56,866 nucleotides of DNA from Treponema sp. (GTDB taxonomy: Bacteria; Spirochaetota; Spirochaetia; Treponematales; Treponemataceae), in the NCBI GenBank assembly GCA_024402595.1, contig JAKSTL010000006.1, positions 1-56,866 of the forward strand. Reading direction: 5' to 3'. The position numbers and the translations under genes are program-made. Position 1 is the stretch's first letter. Every line of letters begins with the position of its first letter. The notes below the pieces were generated by a model. It made no database searches and was not told where the DNA came from. It worked only from the letters and a program-made list of their open reading frames with translations. Below, one piece after another: positions 44,241 through 52,434 of the stretch.

Positions 44241-45797
44241 GTGTTTTATTTCTATGATTTTTTAAGTCACAAATGGACTCATTCTCAAACAGTGCCGCAA
44301 TTAGCTCGGTTTATACCAACAGACAGTACAAAAGGAACTGTGTGGTGTCCAAATTGTATGTGCTGGGAAAAAATGAAGCGAGATTCTTTGGGGAATAAGT
44401 TTACCGGTTGTGGACGACAGATTATGGCTAGAACCAGCCAAATTGGACAGCCTTCCGTGGAATGGATTGAAGTTAGAACAGATGTGCAGAAACTTGTTCT
44501 TACATTAATTGTAAAATATTCCATAGTTGCCATTCCAGATTCTCGCCAGCCAAATATGAGCTTTACACAAGTTTACACCTTCAATCTTATTTCTGGAAAA
44601 ATAGAACAGTCTGGCAGCAGAGACAATGTCAATTTGTATTTTTTGCCAATGGATCTTACAGAAAAAGTTCAGTCGGTTCTGTCTCTTTTTTCAAAACAGA
44701 TTTACGGCGTAGAATATTTAAATCCACTTTTAGGCAACGATGAAAAAAACAGTTTAAAATATCTGTTTTCTTTTGTAAAAAATCCTGCCGCTCCAGTTTT
44801 TGGTTACCTGGAAGAATCCTTTTTTAGCGAAGGCTGCGACTGGCTTTTTGCCGACAGAACAAATCTTCTTTCCTATAATCAGGTTTGCGAAAAAATAGGC
44901 GTAAAAACTTATGATTCAGTGCGCAAAATGATAGAAAAAAAGCCTTCCTTGTTTGGGTTAGCCGTATTTTTGTGTCAAATAGGTTTTCAGGAAGAAGAAT
45001 TGATTTTAAAGTTCTTCGATTATGCCTCTCTTATTGAAGAAGTTTTTGGTGAAAGCCGCTATGTATACAACGAAAAGAAAATTAAGTTTGTAAACGGAAG
45101 AATGTATTATGTAAAAGGACAGAAAAATTACATAGCCGATGCCCTTGCTTTCTGGTTTTCTAAGGCTCGGGAAAAATATTCAGAAGCCGACCTTTTTAAT
45201 AAGCTGATACAAGGTATTGATGAAGACCCAGTGGTTTTTGTTGATGGCGCAATGATTTTTCACCAGTATTTCGACTTTTTACCAGAAGATATAAAGACAA
45301 AAACTATAGATTTAGGCTTTACCTTCGAAGTTCACGATGAAATATTGGATTCAATTCCTCAAGAGCAGCTTCCTAAGACCGAAATGTTCAGGGCAAAACA
45401 AGTAGTTGAATATTCACCACGACATCAAAGCTGGGAAGATATAAATGAAGGTTTTGTTTTCTATCTGCCAAAAAATACGGTACAGTTGAAAAAACTTTGT
45501 AAAGCTATAAAAAACAAAGAGCTTGTTGGTCGAGAAAGCGATGTGCTGTCTCAAAAAAGTGTGCTTTTGTGGCTTAGAGACGAACTTTCGCAAGAAGTAA
45601 TTCCTTCAGGAAAAACAAAAGAAGAATTGACCGAAGACGAAAAAGCCGTGGCCTATGAGTGGGTTGGCTGTTTGGAAATTAGAAAAATGACCGTTGTGCT
45701 TGTAACAGGCATTGGCGAAGAATTAGTTCCCGCCCATTTAAAAGAAGTTATAGAAACCTGGGCTCGCAAACATAACATCCGAATTGATTATGAATAA
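44241..45797 (+). CDS. Unrecognised 518-residue protein with N-terminal zinc-finger-like motif
   Basis: I do not recognise the family. The start is GTG at 44241 with GGGGG about 8 bases upstream. Residues about 38-60 contain CPNCMCWEKMKRD and GCGRQ, a possible zinc site. The rest is mixed alpha/beta without membrane segments; a stretch near residues 215-240 (SYNQVCEKIGVKTYDSVRKM) might be helix-turn-helix-like. It ends cleanly and is long and intact. It stands alone between a divergent LRR gene and hisG. Possibly a lineage-specific cytoplasmic protein. Confidence 0.6.
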   Translation: MFYFYDFLSHKWTHSQTVPQLARFIPTDSTKGTVWCPNCMCWEKMKRDSLGNKFTGCGRQIMARTSQIGQPSVEWIEVRTDVQKLVLTLIVKYSIVAIPDSRQPNMSFTQVYTFNLISGKIEQSGSRDNVNLYFLPMDLTEKVQSVLSLFSKQIYGVEYLNPLLGNDEKNSLKYLFSFVKNPAAPVFGYLEESFFSEGCDWLFADRTNLLSYNQVCEKIGVKTYDSVRKMIEKKPSLFGLAVFLCQIGFQEEELILKFFDYASLIEEVFGESRYVYNEKKIKFVNGRMYYVKGQKNYIADALAFWFSKAREKYSEADLFNKLIQGIDEDPVVFVDGAMIFHQYFDFLPEDIKTKTIDLGFTFEVHDEILDSIPQEQLPKTEMFRAKQVVEYSPRHQSWEDINEGFVFYLPKNTVQLKKLCKAIKNKELVGRESDVLSQKSVLLWLRDELSQEVIPSGKTKEELTEDEKAVAYEWVGCLEIRKMTVVLVTGIGEELVPAHLKEVIETWARKHNIRIDYE

Positions 45798-45908
45798 TTG
45801 AAATAATATTAAATCTTCTTTAAAATAGCATAATCAAATAGCAAAACCAAAGGAAAAAATATACAAAATCACAAGCTTTATGCAAAATGATTTGAATGGG
45901 AGAAAAAA

Positions 45909-46781
45909 ATGGATAAATTAAAAATCTTGTTAGCAAAAGGAAGAATCTACGAGTCAGTTTATGAATTATTAAGTGATGTGGGTATTTCGATCCATCTTCC
46001 AGACAGACAATATTTTCCAACAACAAATCAGAAAGACTTGGCTTTTCAAGTTGTAAAACCACAAATTACCAGCCTTCTTTTGGCAAATAATAAAGCAGAT
46101 GTTGGTTTTAGCGGAAAAGACTGGGTTTACGAAAATGGAGTTCAAGATAAAGTTGTAGAAATTATGGATTTGGGCTTTGATCCAGTAAGAATTGTTGCTG
46201 CCATTCCAGAAGCAAAAGATTACGAAACACTTTTAAAAACTCCAGTCACAATTGCAACAGAGTATCAGGCATTAAGTCGCAAATATGTAGAAGACAAAAA
46301 AATTGATGGAACTATTTTCCGTACTTGGGGAACTTCCGAAGGTTTTGTTCAGGACACCGACGATTCAATTGCTCAGATTCTGATTGATAATACTTCTACT
46401 GGTTCTTCCTTAAAAGCAAACCGACTTAAAATTGTTGATACCTTAATGGAATCTAGTACAAGAATGTACGCCAGCGTTGAAGCTATGAACAATCCAGAAA
46501 AAAAGCAGAAAATTATGGAATTAAAAATGCTTTTTGAAACCGTTCTTAACGCTCGGGACAGAGTAATGCTGGAAATGAACTGTGCAGAAAAAGATTTTGA
46601 TTCTTTAATAAAAGGTATTCCTGCAATGAAAAGCCCAACAGTTTCTCCTCTTTTTGGCGGAAACGGTTATGCAGTAAAAATTGCCGTTAAAAAGTCCGAA
46701 GTGCCAACTCTTTTGCCAAAACTTCAGGCTCTTGGTGCAACAGACATTGTAGAATACGAACTTAGAAAAGTTATGCTTTAA
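45909..46781 (+). CDS. hisG: ATP phosphoribosyltransferase, long form
   Basis: 290 residues. First step of histidine synthesis (ATP + PRPP). KILLAKGRIYESVYELL opens domain 1; DVGFSGKDWV and the PRPP loop IADNTSTGSSL-like IDNTSTGSSLKANRL follow. The C-terminal ferredoxin-like domain (about 215-290, SPLFGGNGYAVKIAV) is the histidine-feedback domain of the long form, so HisZ is not needed. GGGAG precedes the ATG. hisB follows 167 bases downstream, past an inverted copy of the mosaic repeat. Confidence 0.93.
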   Translation: MDKLKILLAKGRIYESVYELLSDVGISIHLPDRQYFPTTNQKDLAFQVVKPQITSLLLANNKADVGFSGKDWVYENGVQDKVVEIMDLGFDPVRIVAAIPEAKDYETLLKTPVTIATEYQALSRKYVEDKKIDGTIFRTWGTSEGFVQDTDDSIAQILIDNTSTGSSLKANRLKIVDTLMESSTRMYASVEAMNNPEKKQKIMELKMLFETVLNARDRVMLEMNCAEKDFDSLIKGIPAMKSPTVSPLFGGNGYAVKIAVKKSEVPTLLPKLQALGATDIVEYELRKVML

Positions 46782-46785
46782 CAAA

Positions 46786-46872
46786 GAGGGAGGAGCCCCT
46801 CCCTGCGCGCCCACTTCGTTGGTCGCTACCCACCCAGCGGGCGCTCTTTTCTACAATTTGCCCGCAACGCCC
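46786..46872 (-). repeat. GC-rich mosaic repeat, copy H (inverted)
   Basis: Reading the minus strand: block 1 GGGCGTTGCGGG (46861-46872), block 2 CCCGCTGGGTGGGTAGCGA (46823-46841) and block 3 AGGGAGGGGCTCCTCCCTC (46786-46804). Blocks are identical to copy F, the inserts unrelated. It begins 4 bases after the hisG stop, inside the hisG-hisB transcript if there is one. Confidence 0.85.
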
Positions 46873-46948
46873 AGAATAATTTGTCTGGAGTTAAGGGAAG
46901 CAAAAACTGCTGTGGTCAAATATCAGCAGATTATAAAAGAGGAACTTT

Positions 46949-47563
46949 ATGCGAACTGCAACTGTAAAAAGAATTACTGGGGAAACTCAGATAGAATTAA
47001 CATTAAACTTGGATGGAACAGGTATTTGTCAGGTGGAAAATCCTATTGGATTTTTTGACCACATGCTAAAAAGCTTTTGTAAGCACGGAATGTTCGATTT
47101 GTCTGGTTCTATAAAAGGCGATTTGAATGTAGATCAGCATCACACCATTGAAGATACAGGAATTGTTCTGGGAGAATGTTTTAGAAAAGCACTGGGCAAT
47201 TGTGCAGGAATTTACAGAAGTAGTTTTTTTATTTATCCAATGGACGAAACTTTGGTTCAGGCGGCAGTAGATTTTGGTGGAAGACCTTATTTAGTTTGCA
47301 ATGCAGATTTAACTGGAATGCCATTGGTTTCTGTTAGTGGAAATGAACAGGCTTCTTTCCAGACCGACTGTTTTGAAGACTTTTGGCAGGGATTTGTAAA
47401 TAGTGCTCAGTGTAATTTGCATATTGATGTAATTCGTGGCCGAAGTGACCATCATAAGGTGGAAGGTTGTTTTAAAGCGGTTTCAAGAGCTATTCGTGGC
47501 GCGGTTGAAATTGATTCCAGAAGAGAAGGTGCTATTCCTTCTACAAAAGGTGTAATTGCATAA
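46949..47563 (+). CDS. hisB: Imidazoleglycerol-phosphate dehydratase
   Basis: 204 residues, the monofunctional enzyme of step 6 in histidine synthesis (no phosphatase domain). Metal-binding HH motifs: DQHHTIEDTGIVLG and SDHHKVEGCFKA; also FFDHMLKSFCKHG. GAGG precedes the ATG. rnhA begins on the base after its stop, so the two are translationally linked. Only hisG and hisB are present here. Confidence 0.95.
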   Translation: MRTATVKRITGETQIELTLNLDGTGICQVENPIGFFDHMLKSFCKHGMFDLSGSIKGDLNVDQHHTIEDTGIVLGECFRKALGNCAGIYRSSFFIYPMDETLVQAAVDFGGRPYLVCNADLTGMPLVSVSGNEQASFQTDCFEDFWQGFVNSAQCNLHIDVIRGRSDHHKVEGCFKAVSRAIRGAVEIDSRREGAIPSTKGVIA

Positions 47564-48019
47564 ATGTCAGACGAAATTATTATTCACACTGATGGTGGTT
47601 GTTCGGGAAATCCTGGGCCAGGGGGCTGGGCTATTGTAGTTGAAGCAGATGGCGTAAAAAAACAGCTTAGTGGTGGAGACGCCATGACCACAAACAATAA
47701 AATGGAATTGACTGCGGCAATAAATGCTTTGTCTGTTGTAAAAAATACCCCATCTTTTGCTGGAAGAAAAGTAATTGTTCACATAGACAGTCAGTATGTA
47801 AAAAATGGCATTACAGTATGGATTAAAGGCTGGAAAGCAAAGGGATGGAAAACGGCAGACAAAAAGCCTGTAAAAAATCAGGAACTTTGGGGAGTTTTAG
47901 ATGAACTTAATTCAAGCCTTGATGTAGATTGGGTTTGGGTAAAAGGTCATGCCGGGGAAGAAGATAACGAACTTTGCGATTCTCTTTGCCAGATGGAAAT
48001 AAAAAAGTTTCAGAAATAA
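47564..48019 (+). CDS. rnhA: Ribonuclease HI
   Basis: 151 residues. It degrades RNA in RNA-DNA hybrids. Catalytic acids: Asp in IHTDGGCSGNPGPGGWA, Glu in KMELTAAI, Asp in IDSQYVKNGI, Asp in GHAGEEDNELCD. Complete length. The ATG abuts the hisB stop (TAAATG), with no separate SD, suggesting coupling. Confidence 0.95.
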   Translation: MSDEIIIHTDGGCSGNPGPGGWAIVVEADGVKKQLSGGDAMTTNNKMELTAAINALSVVKNTPSFAGRKVIVHIDSQYVKNGITVWIKGWKAKGWKTADKKPVKNQELWGVLDELNSSLDVDWVWVKGHAGEEDNELCDSLCQMEIKKFQK

Positions 48020-48050
48020 TTTGTTTTTTTTCTGAAAAATGCTCTTTTTT
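48008..48050 (+). terminator. Possible terminator after rnhA
   Basis: TTTCAGAA (48008-48015) pairs with TTCTGAAA (48030-48037), overlapping the rnhA stop. A T6 run follows after 7 bases. Weak stem. Confidence 0.35.
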
Positions 48051-48075
48051 CGTAATTTAATTTGTATATTTAAAT

Positions 48076-49266
48076 ATGCGAAGAAAGAGTTTTTTTATTT
48101 TAAATATGGCTGGTTCTAAATTACAGTCGGTTTGGGTTCTGCTTTTCCTTTTTCAGACTTTTTGTTTTTTTTCCTGTTCATATAATGGAGAAATTGAAGA
48201 CAGTTATAAAACTGTTAAATTAACTGTTTATATTCCAGAATGGCCGCCTCAAGGGGAATATTATGAAAATACCACTTTCCCAGATTTGGTAAAATGGCAG
48301 GTTTCTGTGCTTGGACAGAATCTTAATAAATCTTTTGAAATTGTAAAAAATTTCCAAAAAGAAGACGCAGTAGAATCATTTGAACTCAAAGTTTCTAAAA
48401 ATCAACCGGTAAGCATTACCATTCAACCAATTACCCGCTCTTTTGGTGGCGCCGATCTTAATTTTTTTAAACCCGCCGGTGCAATTTACCCCTACGATTT
48501 GGAACCTCAAAATGCAGTTCATCCACTTTTTAACAATAATCGAAACAAATGTCTCAAATTATCTTGGGAACAAGGTTTTGGGGCATTGGTAATGCAACAA
48601 CTGTATTTTTCTTCTGCACAGGAAGTTTTTTTAAATGAAGATGGCACAATTTGGGAATATATTTCTTATTTTAATTGGAAAAAACTTCAGCAGCTGGTTT
48701 TAGAAAAAATAGACCAAAGCAAAGAGACTTTTTTTCCACAAGATTCAGAATCTCCCATACAAGATTTTTCTAAGCTGGCTTTTTATAATCCTTGGCAAAT
48801 AGATTTCCAAACTATTTTAGAAGCTATTGCCTATAGAAAAATTACCGCCGGCACTCTTTCGGTAAAATCCGTCTTTTCCGCTATAATTCCCCCAGAAACC
48901 ACAACGGCCGGCTCTACCAGCGCACTGGGCGCGAAGAACGCATTTGGCTCTACCAACGCATTGTTCGCGAACAACGCATCCCCCGAGTCCACCAACGCAT
49001 CCATCGACACAAACGCATTATTTGCGAACAACGCCTCTACCGTTACCAACGCATCCCCCTCTCCCCACATTCTTTCTTCTTTTATTCCAGAAAATCCTGT
49101 TATCCAAAAATATAATTGTTTTACGCTTCAGAAAAATAAAAAGTCCGTGTTTTTGGTGGAAAATACAAATCTTCTTCTTTTAAAAGGTTCCAGCGCAAAA
49201 AATCTATCAAAAGACTATCTTTTTTTACCGATACAAGAGAAAAGGGCGTGGCTTCAATGTGAATAA
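48076..49266 (+). CDS. Lipoprotein with internal repeat-derived segment, unknown function
   Basis: 396 residues. Signal peptide with lipobox FFSCS (Cys near 34). The mature part has two beta-rich areas (about 45-150 and 355-396) separated by a Thr/Asn/Ala/Ser-rich tract (about 275-330, with repeats of TNALFANNAS). This tract is encoded by GC-rich repetitive DNA unlike the rest of the gene and looks inserted. No SD; TATATT lies 5 bases before the ATG, so possibly leaderless. The next lipoprotein gene begins 33 bases after its stop and may be part of the same unit. No family recognised. Confidence 0.6.
   Translation: MRRKSFFILNMAGSKLQSVWVLLFLFQTFCFFSCSYNGEIEDSYKTVKLTVYIPEWPPQGEYYENTTFPDLVKWQVSVLGQNLNKSFEIVKNFQKEDAVESFELKVSKNQPVSITIQPITRSFGGADLNFFKPAGAIYPYDLEPQNAVHPLFNNNRNKCLKLSWEQGFGALVMQQLYFSSAQEVFLNEDGTIWEYISYFNWKKLQQLVLEKIDQSKETFFPQDSESPIQDFSKLAFYNPWQIDFQTILEAIAYRKITAGTLSVKSVFSAIIPPETTTAGSTSALGAKNAFGSTNALFANNASPESTNASIDTNALFANNASTVTNASPSPHILSSFIPENPVIQKYNCFTLQKNKKSVFLVENTNLLLLKGSSAKNLSKDYLFLPIQEKRAWLQCE
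48897..49066 (+). repeat. GC-rich repeat inside a lipoprotein gene
   Basis: ACCAACGCAT occurs at 48952, 48991 and 49045, GCGAACAACGC twice, and TTGTTCGCGAACAA (48961-48974) is a perfect palindrome. Reading frame kept throughout. GC content is far higher than on either side. Confidence 0.7.
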
Positions 49267-49299
49267 TCAAATAAAACAGCCACCTTGTAGAAGGAATCA

Positions 49300-50487
49300 A
49301 TGAAAAAAATAATTTTGACTTGTTTTTTGCTGGGAATAACTTTAGCCTTGTTTGTTGCCTGTAAAAAAAATCAAAACACAGAATATGTACCAGAAATAGT
49401 GGTAGAAAATACAAAAAGTAATCATCAGTGGTTTTATTTTACCGAATCGGGCGTGGAACCCATAGATTTGCCACAAAAAGTTCCAAATAGAGCTTTTCAA
49501 CCTTGGACAGAAACCATTCGTATTTCTTCCGCCAACAGCGCTTCTTCCGAAGAATACACCCAAAATAGCGGAAAAGCCTTTGCCGTTGTAAACAGATTGG
49601 GAATGCTTTGTTTTGAAAAAGACAATTTTTATCTTGCCCAGGATGTAATGCTTTTTTCAAATCGGACAGCGGAAAATCTTGTATTTTTTAATGATACACC
49701 TTTGTTTTCTGTATATAAAAGTTCATTTTTTAATCCTTCCATACAGGACCCAAATTATAAAGACGATGAAATGCAGCATAATTTTCTTGTACAGTTTGAT
49801 TCAGCCGCTCGCATTTCTTATCCTTTGGTAAACAGCACGAATCTTACCAAAGAACCATTTACAGAAGTTGTAGATTACACTTGGGATGGAGAAAACTGGC
49901 TTTGTTCCCTAAAATCCATTTACAACGGCAAAGTTAATTTTTTCTATCTAAACTGGCATCCTAACACGCCAATTCTTTCCATTTCTCCATGGATTGCCGA
50001 AGAAAATATTACGATTTCAGAAAGTGATGTAGACACCTTTAGAGCCTCAAAAGCGCTAATAGATTATTCCTTGGCACCAGAACGAATAAAAAAAATGCTT
50101 ACAGGTTTTTCGTCAAAAGTGCCATTTATTTTGGAAATAAAATCTGTGGGAGGAGCTTCTTCTAGACAATACGAAAATCATATAGAAAATACACAGGAAA
50201 TGGAGTTAAAGGCAAAGGCAATTATTGCAGAAAGCTGGAGTTCCGTGCTTTTTGAAGATGGAACTTTGTTTATAGAAGGTGCTTTGCCAGGAAAACACAT
50301 TTTGCGTGGTGGAAAAACCATTGCCATTCGTCTTCCAAAACTTCCAGACAATTTTGTCTATTCTGATTTTGTAATCTCTGGAACAACACTTTATGCCGCC
50401 TGGGAAGAAACTCGTTTTTACGAAACAGCCCGAAGTGGTTTTTTATCCGTAGATTTAGACGCAACTTTATACCAAAAATTACGCTAG
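49300..50487 (+). CDS. Lipoprotein, unknown function
   Basis: 395 residues. Signal peptide with lipobox LFVACKK (Cys near 21). The mature region is predicted beta-rich, with spaced aromatic strands such as EVVDYTWDGENWLCSLKSIYNGKVNFFYLNW, suggesting a beta-propeller-like fold. AAGGAA precedes the ATG. Same strand and close spacing with the lipoprotein upstream (33 bases) and the radical SAM gene downstream (7 bases), so probably one operon. I recognise no named family. Confidence 0.6.
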   Translation: MKKIILTCFLLGITLALFVACKKNQNTEYVPEIVVENTKSNHQWFYFTESGVEPIDLPQKVPNRAFQPWTETIRISSANSASSEEYTQNSGKAFAVVNRLGMLCFEKDNFYLAQDVMLFSNRTAENLVFFNDTPLFSVYKSSFFNPSIQDPNYKDDEMQHNFLVQFDSAARISYPLVNSTNLTKEPFTEVVDYTWDGENWLCSLKSIYNGKVNFFYLNWHPNTPILSISPWIAEENITISESDVDTFRASKALIDYSLAPERIKKMLTGFSSKVPFILEIKSVGGASSRQYENHIENTQEMELKAKAIIAESWSSVLFEDGTLFIEGALPGKHILRGGKTIAIRLPKLPDNFVYSDFVISGTTLYAAWEETRFYETARSGFLSVDLDATLYQKLR

Positions 50488-50494
50488 TTTAGTT

Positions 50495-51412
50495 ATGCCT
50501 CATCACATTCTGGTTTCCGAGTTTTATAAGTCTCTTTTTGGAACAAAAGTTTATAAGATTTCCATAGATGCGGGTTGTACTTGTCCTACTCGAGACGGTA
50601 CAAAAGGTTTTGGTGGTTGCATTTTTTGTAGCGCCAACGGCAGTGGAGATTTTGTTCCTTCAAATAAGCTTTCTATTACTGAACAGATAGGAATTGCAAA
50701 ACAACTGGTGTCAAAAAAATTAAAAGCCCAAAATCAGCCTAAATACATTGTCTATTTTCAGAACTTTACCAACACTTATGGCGATTTGGAAAAATTGCAG
50801 CGACAATGGAAAGAAGCACTTTCTTGCGCAGATATTGTAGGAATTGCCATTGGAACTCGTCCAGATTGCCTTTCTGCAGAATGCCTAGAGATTTTGGGAA
50901 AAATGGCAGAACAAACTTATGTTCAAGTTGAATTGGGTTTTCAAACTTCTTGTGCTCAGTCTGTAGAATACATTCGTCGTGGTTTTGAAAACGAAGTTTA
51001 TTCTACCGCAGTAAAAAAGCTTCATTCTGCCTCAAAAAAGATTCATGTGGTTACCCATGTAATTTTTGGACTTCCACAGGAAACAAAAGAAATTATGATG
51101 GACTCTCTTAAGTTTGCACTTTCTTCTGGCACCGATGGCATAAAAATTATGAATCTGTATATTTTGCAAGGGACAGATTTGGCAAAAGATTATGAAAAGG
51201 GCTGTTTTTCCGCTTTAGAAATGGAAGAATATTTTGATTTATTAAGAACAGCCCTAAAACTTATTCCCCAGAACATAATTATTCACAGACTTACTGGTGA
51301 CCCACCAAAAAAACTTTTGATTGCGCCAAAGTGGGTAGAAAATAAAAAACTGGTTTTAAATCGTATAAATCAGCTTATTTCTTTTTCTGAACCTGAGCCA
51401 AACCTCGCTTAA
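50495..51412 (+). CDS. TIGR01212/YhcC-family radical SAM protein
   Basis: 305 residues. It opens YKISIDAGCTCPTRDG, then the family-specific Fe-S motif GGCIFCSANGSGDF, with Cys spacing longer than the classic CxxxCxxC. GTRPDCLS, VELGFQTS and HVIFGLPQE are typical. The biochemical role of the family is not settled. No SD; it starts 7 bases after the previous stop, so it may rely on coupling. Its last 38 bases overlap the 3' end of the converging tsaD. Confidence 0.87.
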   Translation: MPHHILVSEFYKSLFGTKVYKISIDAGCTCPTRDGTKGFGGCIFCSANGSGDFVPSNKLSITEQIGIAKQLVSKKLKAQNQPKYIVYFQNFTNTYGDLEKLQRQWKEALSCADIVGIAIGTRPDCLSAECLEILGKMAEQTYVQVELGFQTSCAQSVEYIRRGFENEVYSTAVKKLHSASKKIHVVTHVIFGLPQETKEIMMDSLKFALSSGTDGIKIMNLYILQGTDLAKDYEKGCFSALEMEEYFDLLRTALKLIPQNIIIHRLTGDPPKKLLIAPKWVENKKLVLNRINQLISFSEPEPNLA

Positions 51413-52406
51413 ATTGTGGTATTCGAGCGCAGGTAATAGTGTTCCAGTCGCTTCTGTCACCTCGTTGCAAAAAGTGGTAAGCAACCCCCGCAATCATTGC
51501 CCCATTGTCACCACAAAGTTTTAATGGTGGAAAAACACAATTTATATCCTTTCGTTCAGCAAGCAATTCTCTAAGTCTGGAATTAGCGGCAACACCACCG
51601 CCACAAACAACAGTTTTTAATCCCGTATCATCCACCGCCAGCAGCAATTTGTTTACAAGAGTCTTAACCGCAGTTTCTTGAAAAGCCGCACACATATTTT
51701 CTACCGAATGTTCATATCCATCTTTCCAAAAATAATCACACTGATGAATAACCGCCGTCTTTAAACCACTAAAAGAAACATCGTATCTGTGTTCAACCGG
51801 ATCCAGCTTAGGAACAGGAAAACTTGCCGATTTTGCATCACCTTTTTTTGCAAGATTATCAATAATCACACCACCCGGATACCCCAGATTGTAATATTTT
51901 GCCACCTTATCAAAGGCTTCTCCTACAGAATCATCAACAGTGGTTCCAAGAATCTCCAAATCATCAAAATTATTAACTTTACAAATAATGCTGTGTCCAC
52001 CAGAAACCAGCAGACCAAGAAATGGATATTCCACAGGAGTTTGCAGTTGTGCCGCATACAAATGTCCCAGCATATGATTAACTGCAATAAATGGTTTATT
52101 TGTGGCCCATGCCAAGGTTTTTCCAAATGTAAAACCCACTAAAAGCGAGCCCATAAGTCCCGGTCTATTGGTAGCCGCCACCGCATCAATGTCATCCATA
52201 GTAAGATTTGCTTCATTTAACGCCTGACGAACCACAGGAAGAATCCATTCCGCGTGCTTTCTGCTGGCAATTTCAGGAACAACCCCTTTGTAAATCTGAT
52301 GAAATGGAATCTGTGTCGCAACCACATTGCTTAAAATAGTTTTGCCGTCTTCCACAATTGCGCAGGCAGTTTCGTCACAAGATGATTCAATACCAAGAAC
52401 CTTCAT
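51375..52406 (-). CDS. tsaD: tRNA N6-adenosine threonylcarbamoyltransferase
   Basis: 343 residues. With TsaB/E it transfers threonylcarbamoyl to A37 of ANN-decoding tRNAs. ASKHA-type ATPase signatures: LGIESSCDETACAIV, metal His pair in HMLGHLYAAQ, VSGGHSIICKV, SFSGLKTAVI, CGGGVAANSRLRELL, DNGAMIAG. AGAGGT precedes the ATG. 3' overlap of 38 bases with the radical SAM gene on the other strand. The upstream deacetylase-like gene (gap 28) is probably in the same operon. Confidence 0.95.
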   Translation of the reverse strand: MKVLGIESSCDETACAIVEDGKTILSNVVATQIPFHQIYKGVVPEIASRKHAEWILPVVRQALNEANLTMDDIDAVAATNRPGLMGSLLVGFTFGKTLAWATNKPFIAVNHMLGHLYAAQLQTPVEYPFLGLLVSGGHSIICKVNNFDDLEILGTTVDDSVGEAFDKVAKYYNLGYPGGVIIDNLAKKGDAKSASFPVPKLDPVEHRYDVSFSGLKTAVIHQCDYFWKDGYEHSVENMCAAFQETAVKTLVNKLLLAVDDTGLKTVVCGGGVAANSRLRELLAERKDINCVFPPLKLCGDNGAMIAGVAYHFLQRGDRSDWNTITCARIPQFKRGLAQVQKKK

Positions 52407-52434
52407 TTTAAACCTCTAATTTTTGTCCGCCCTT

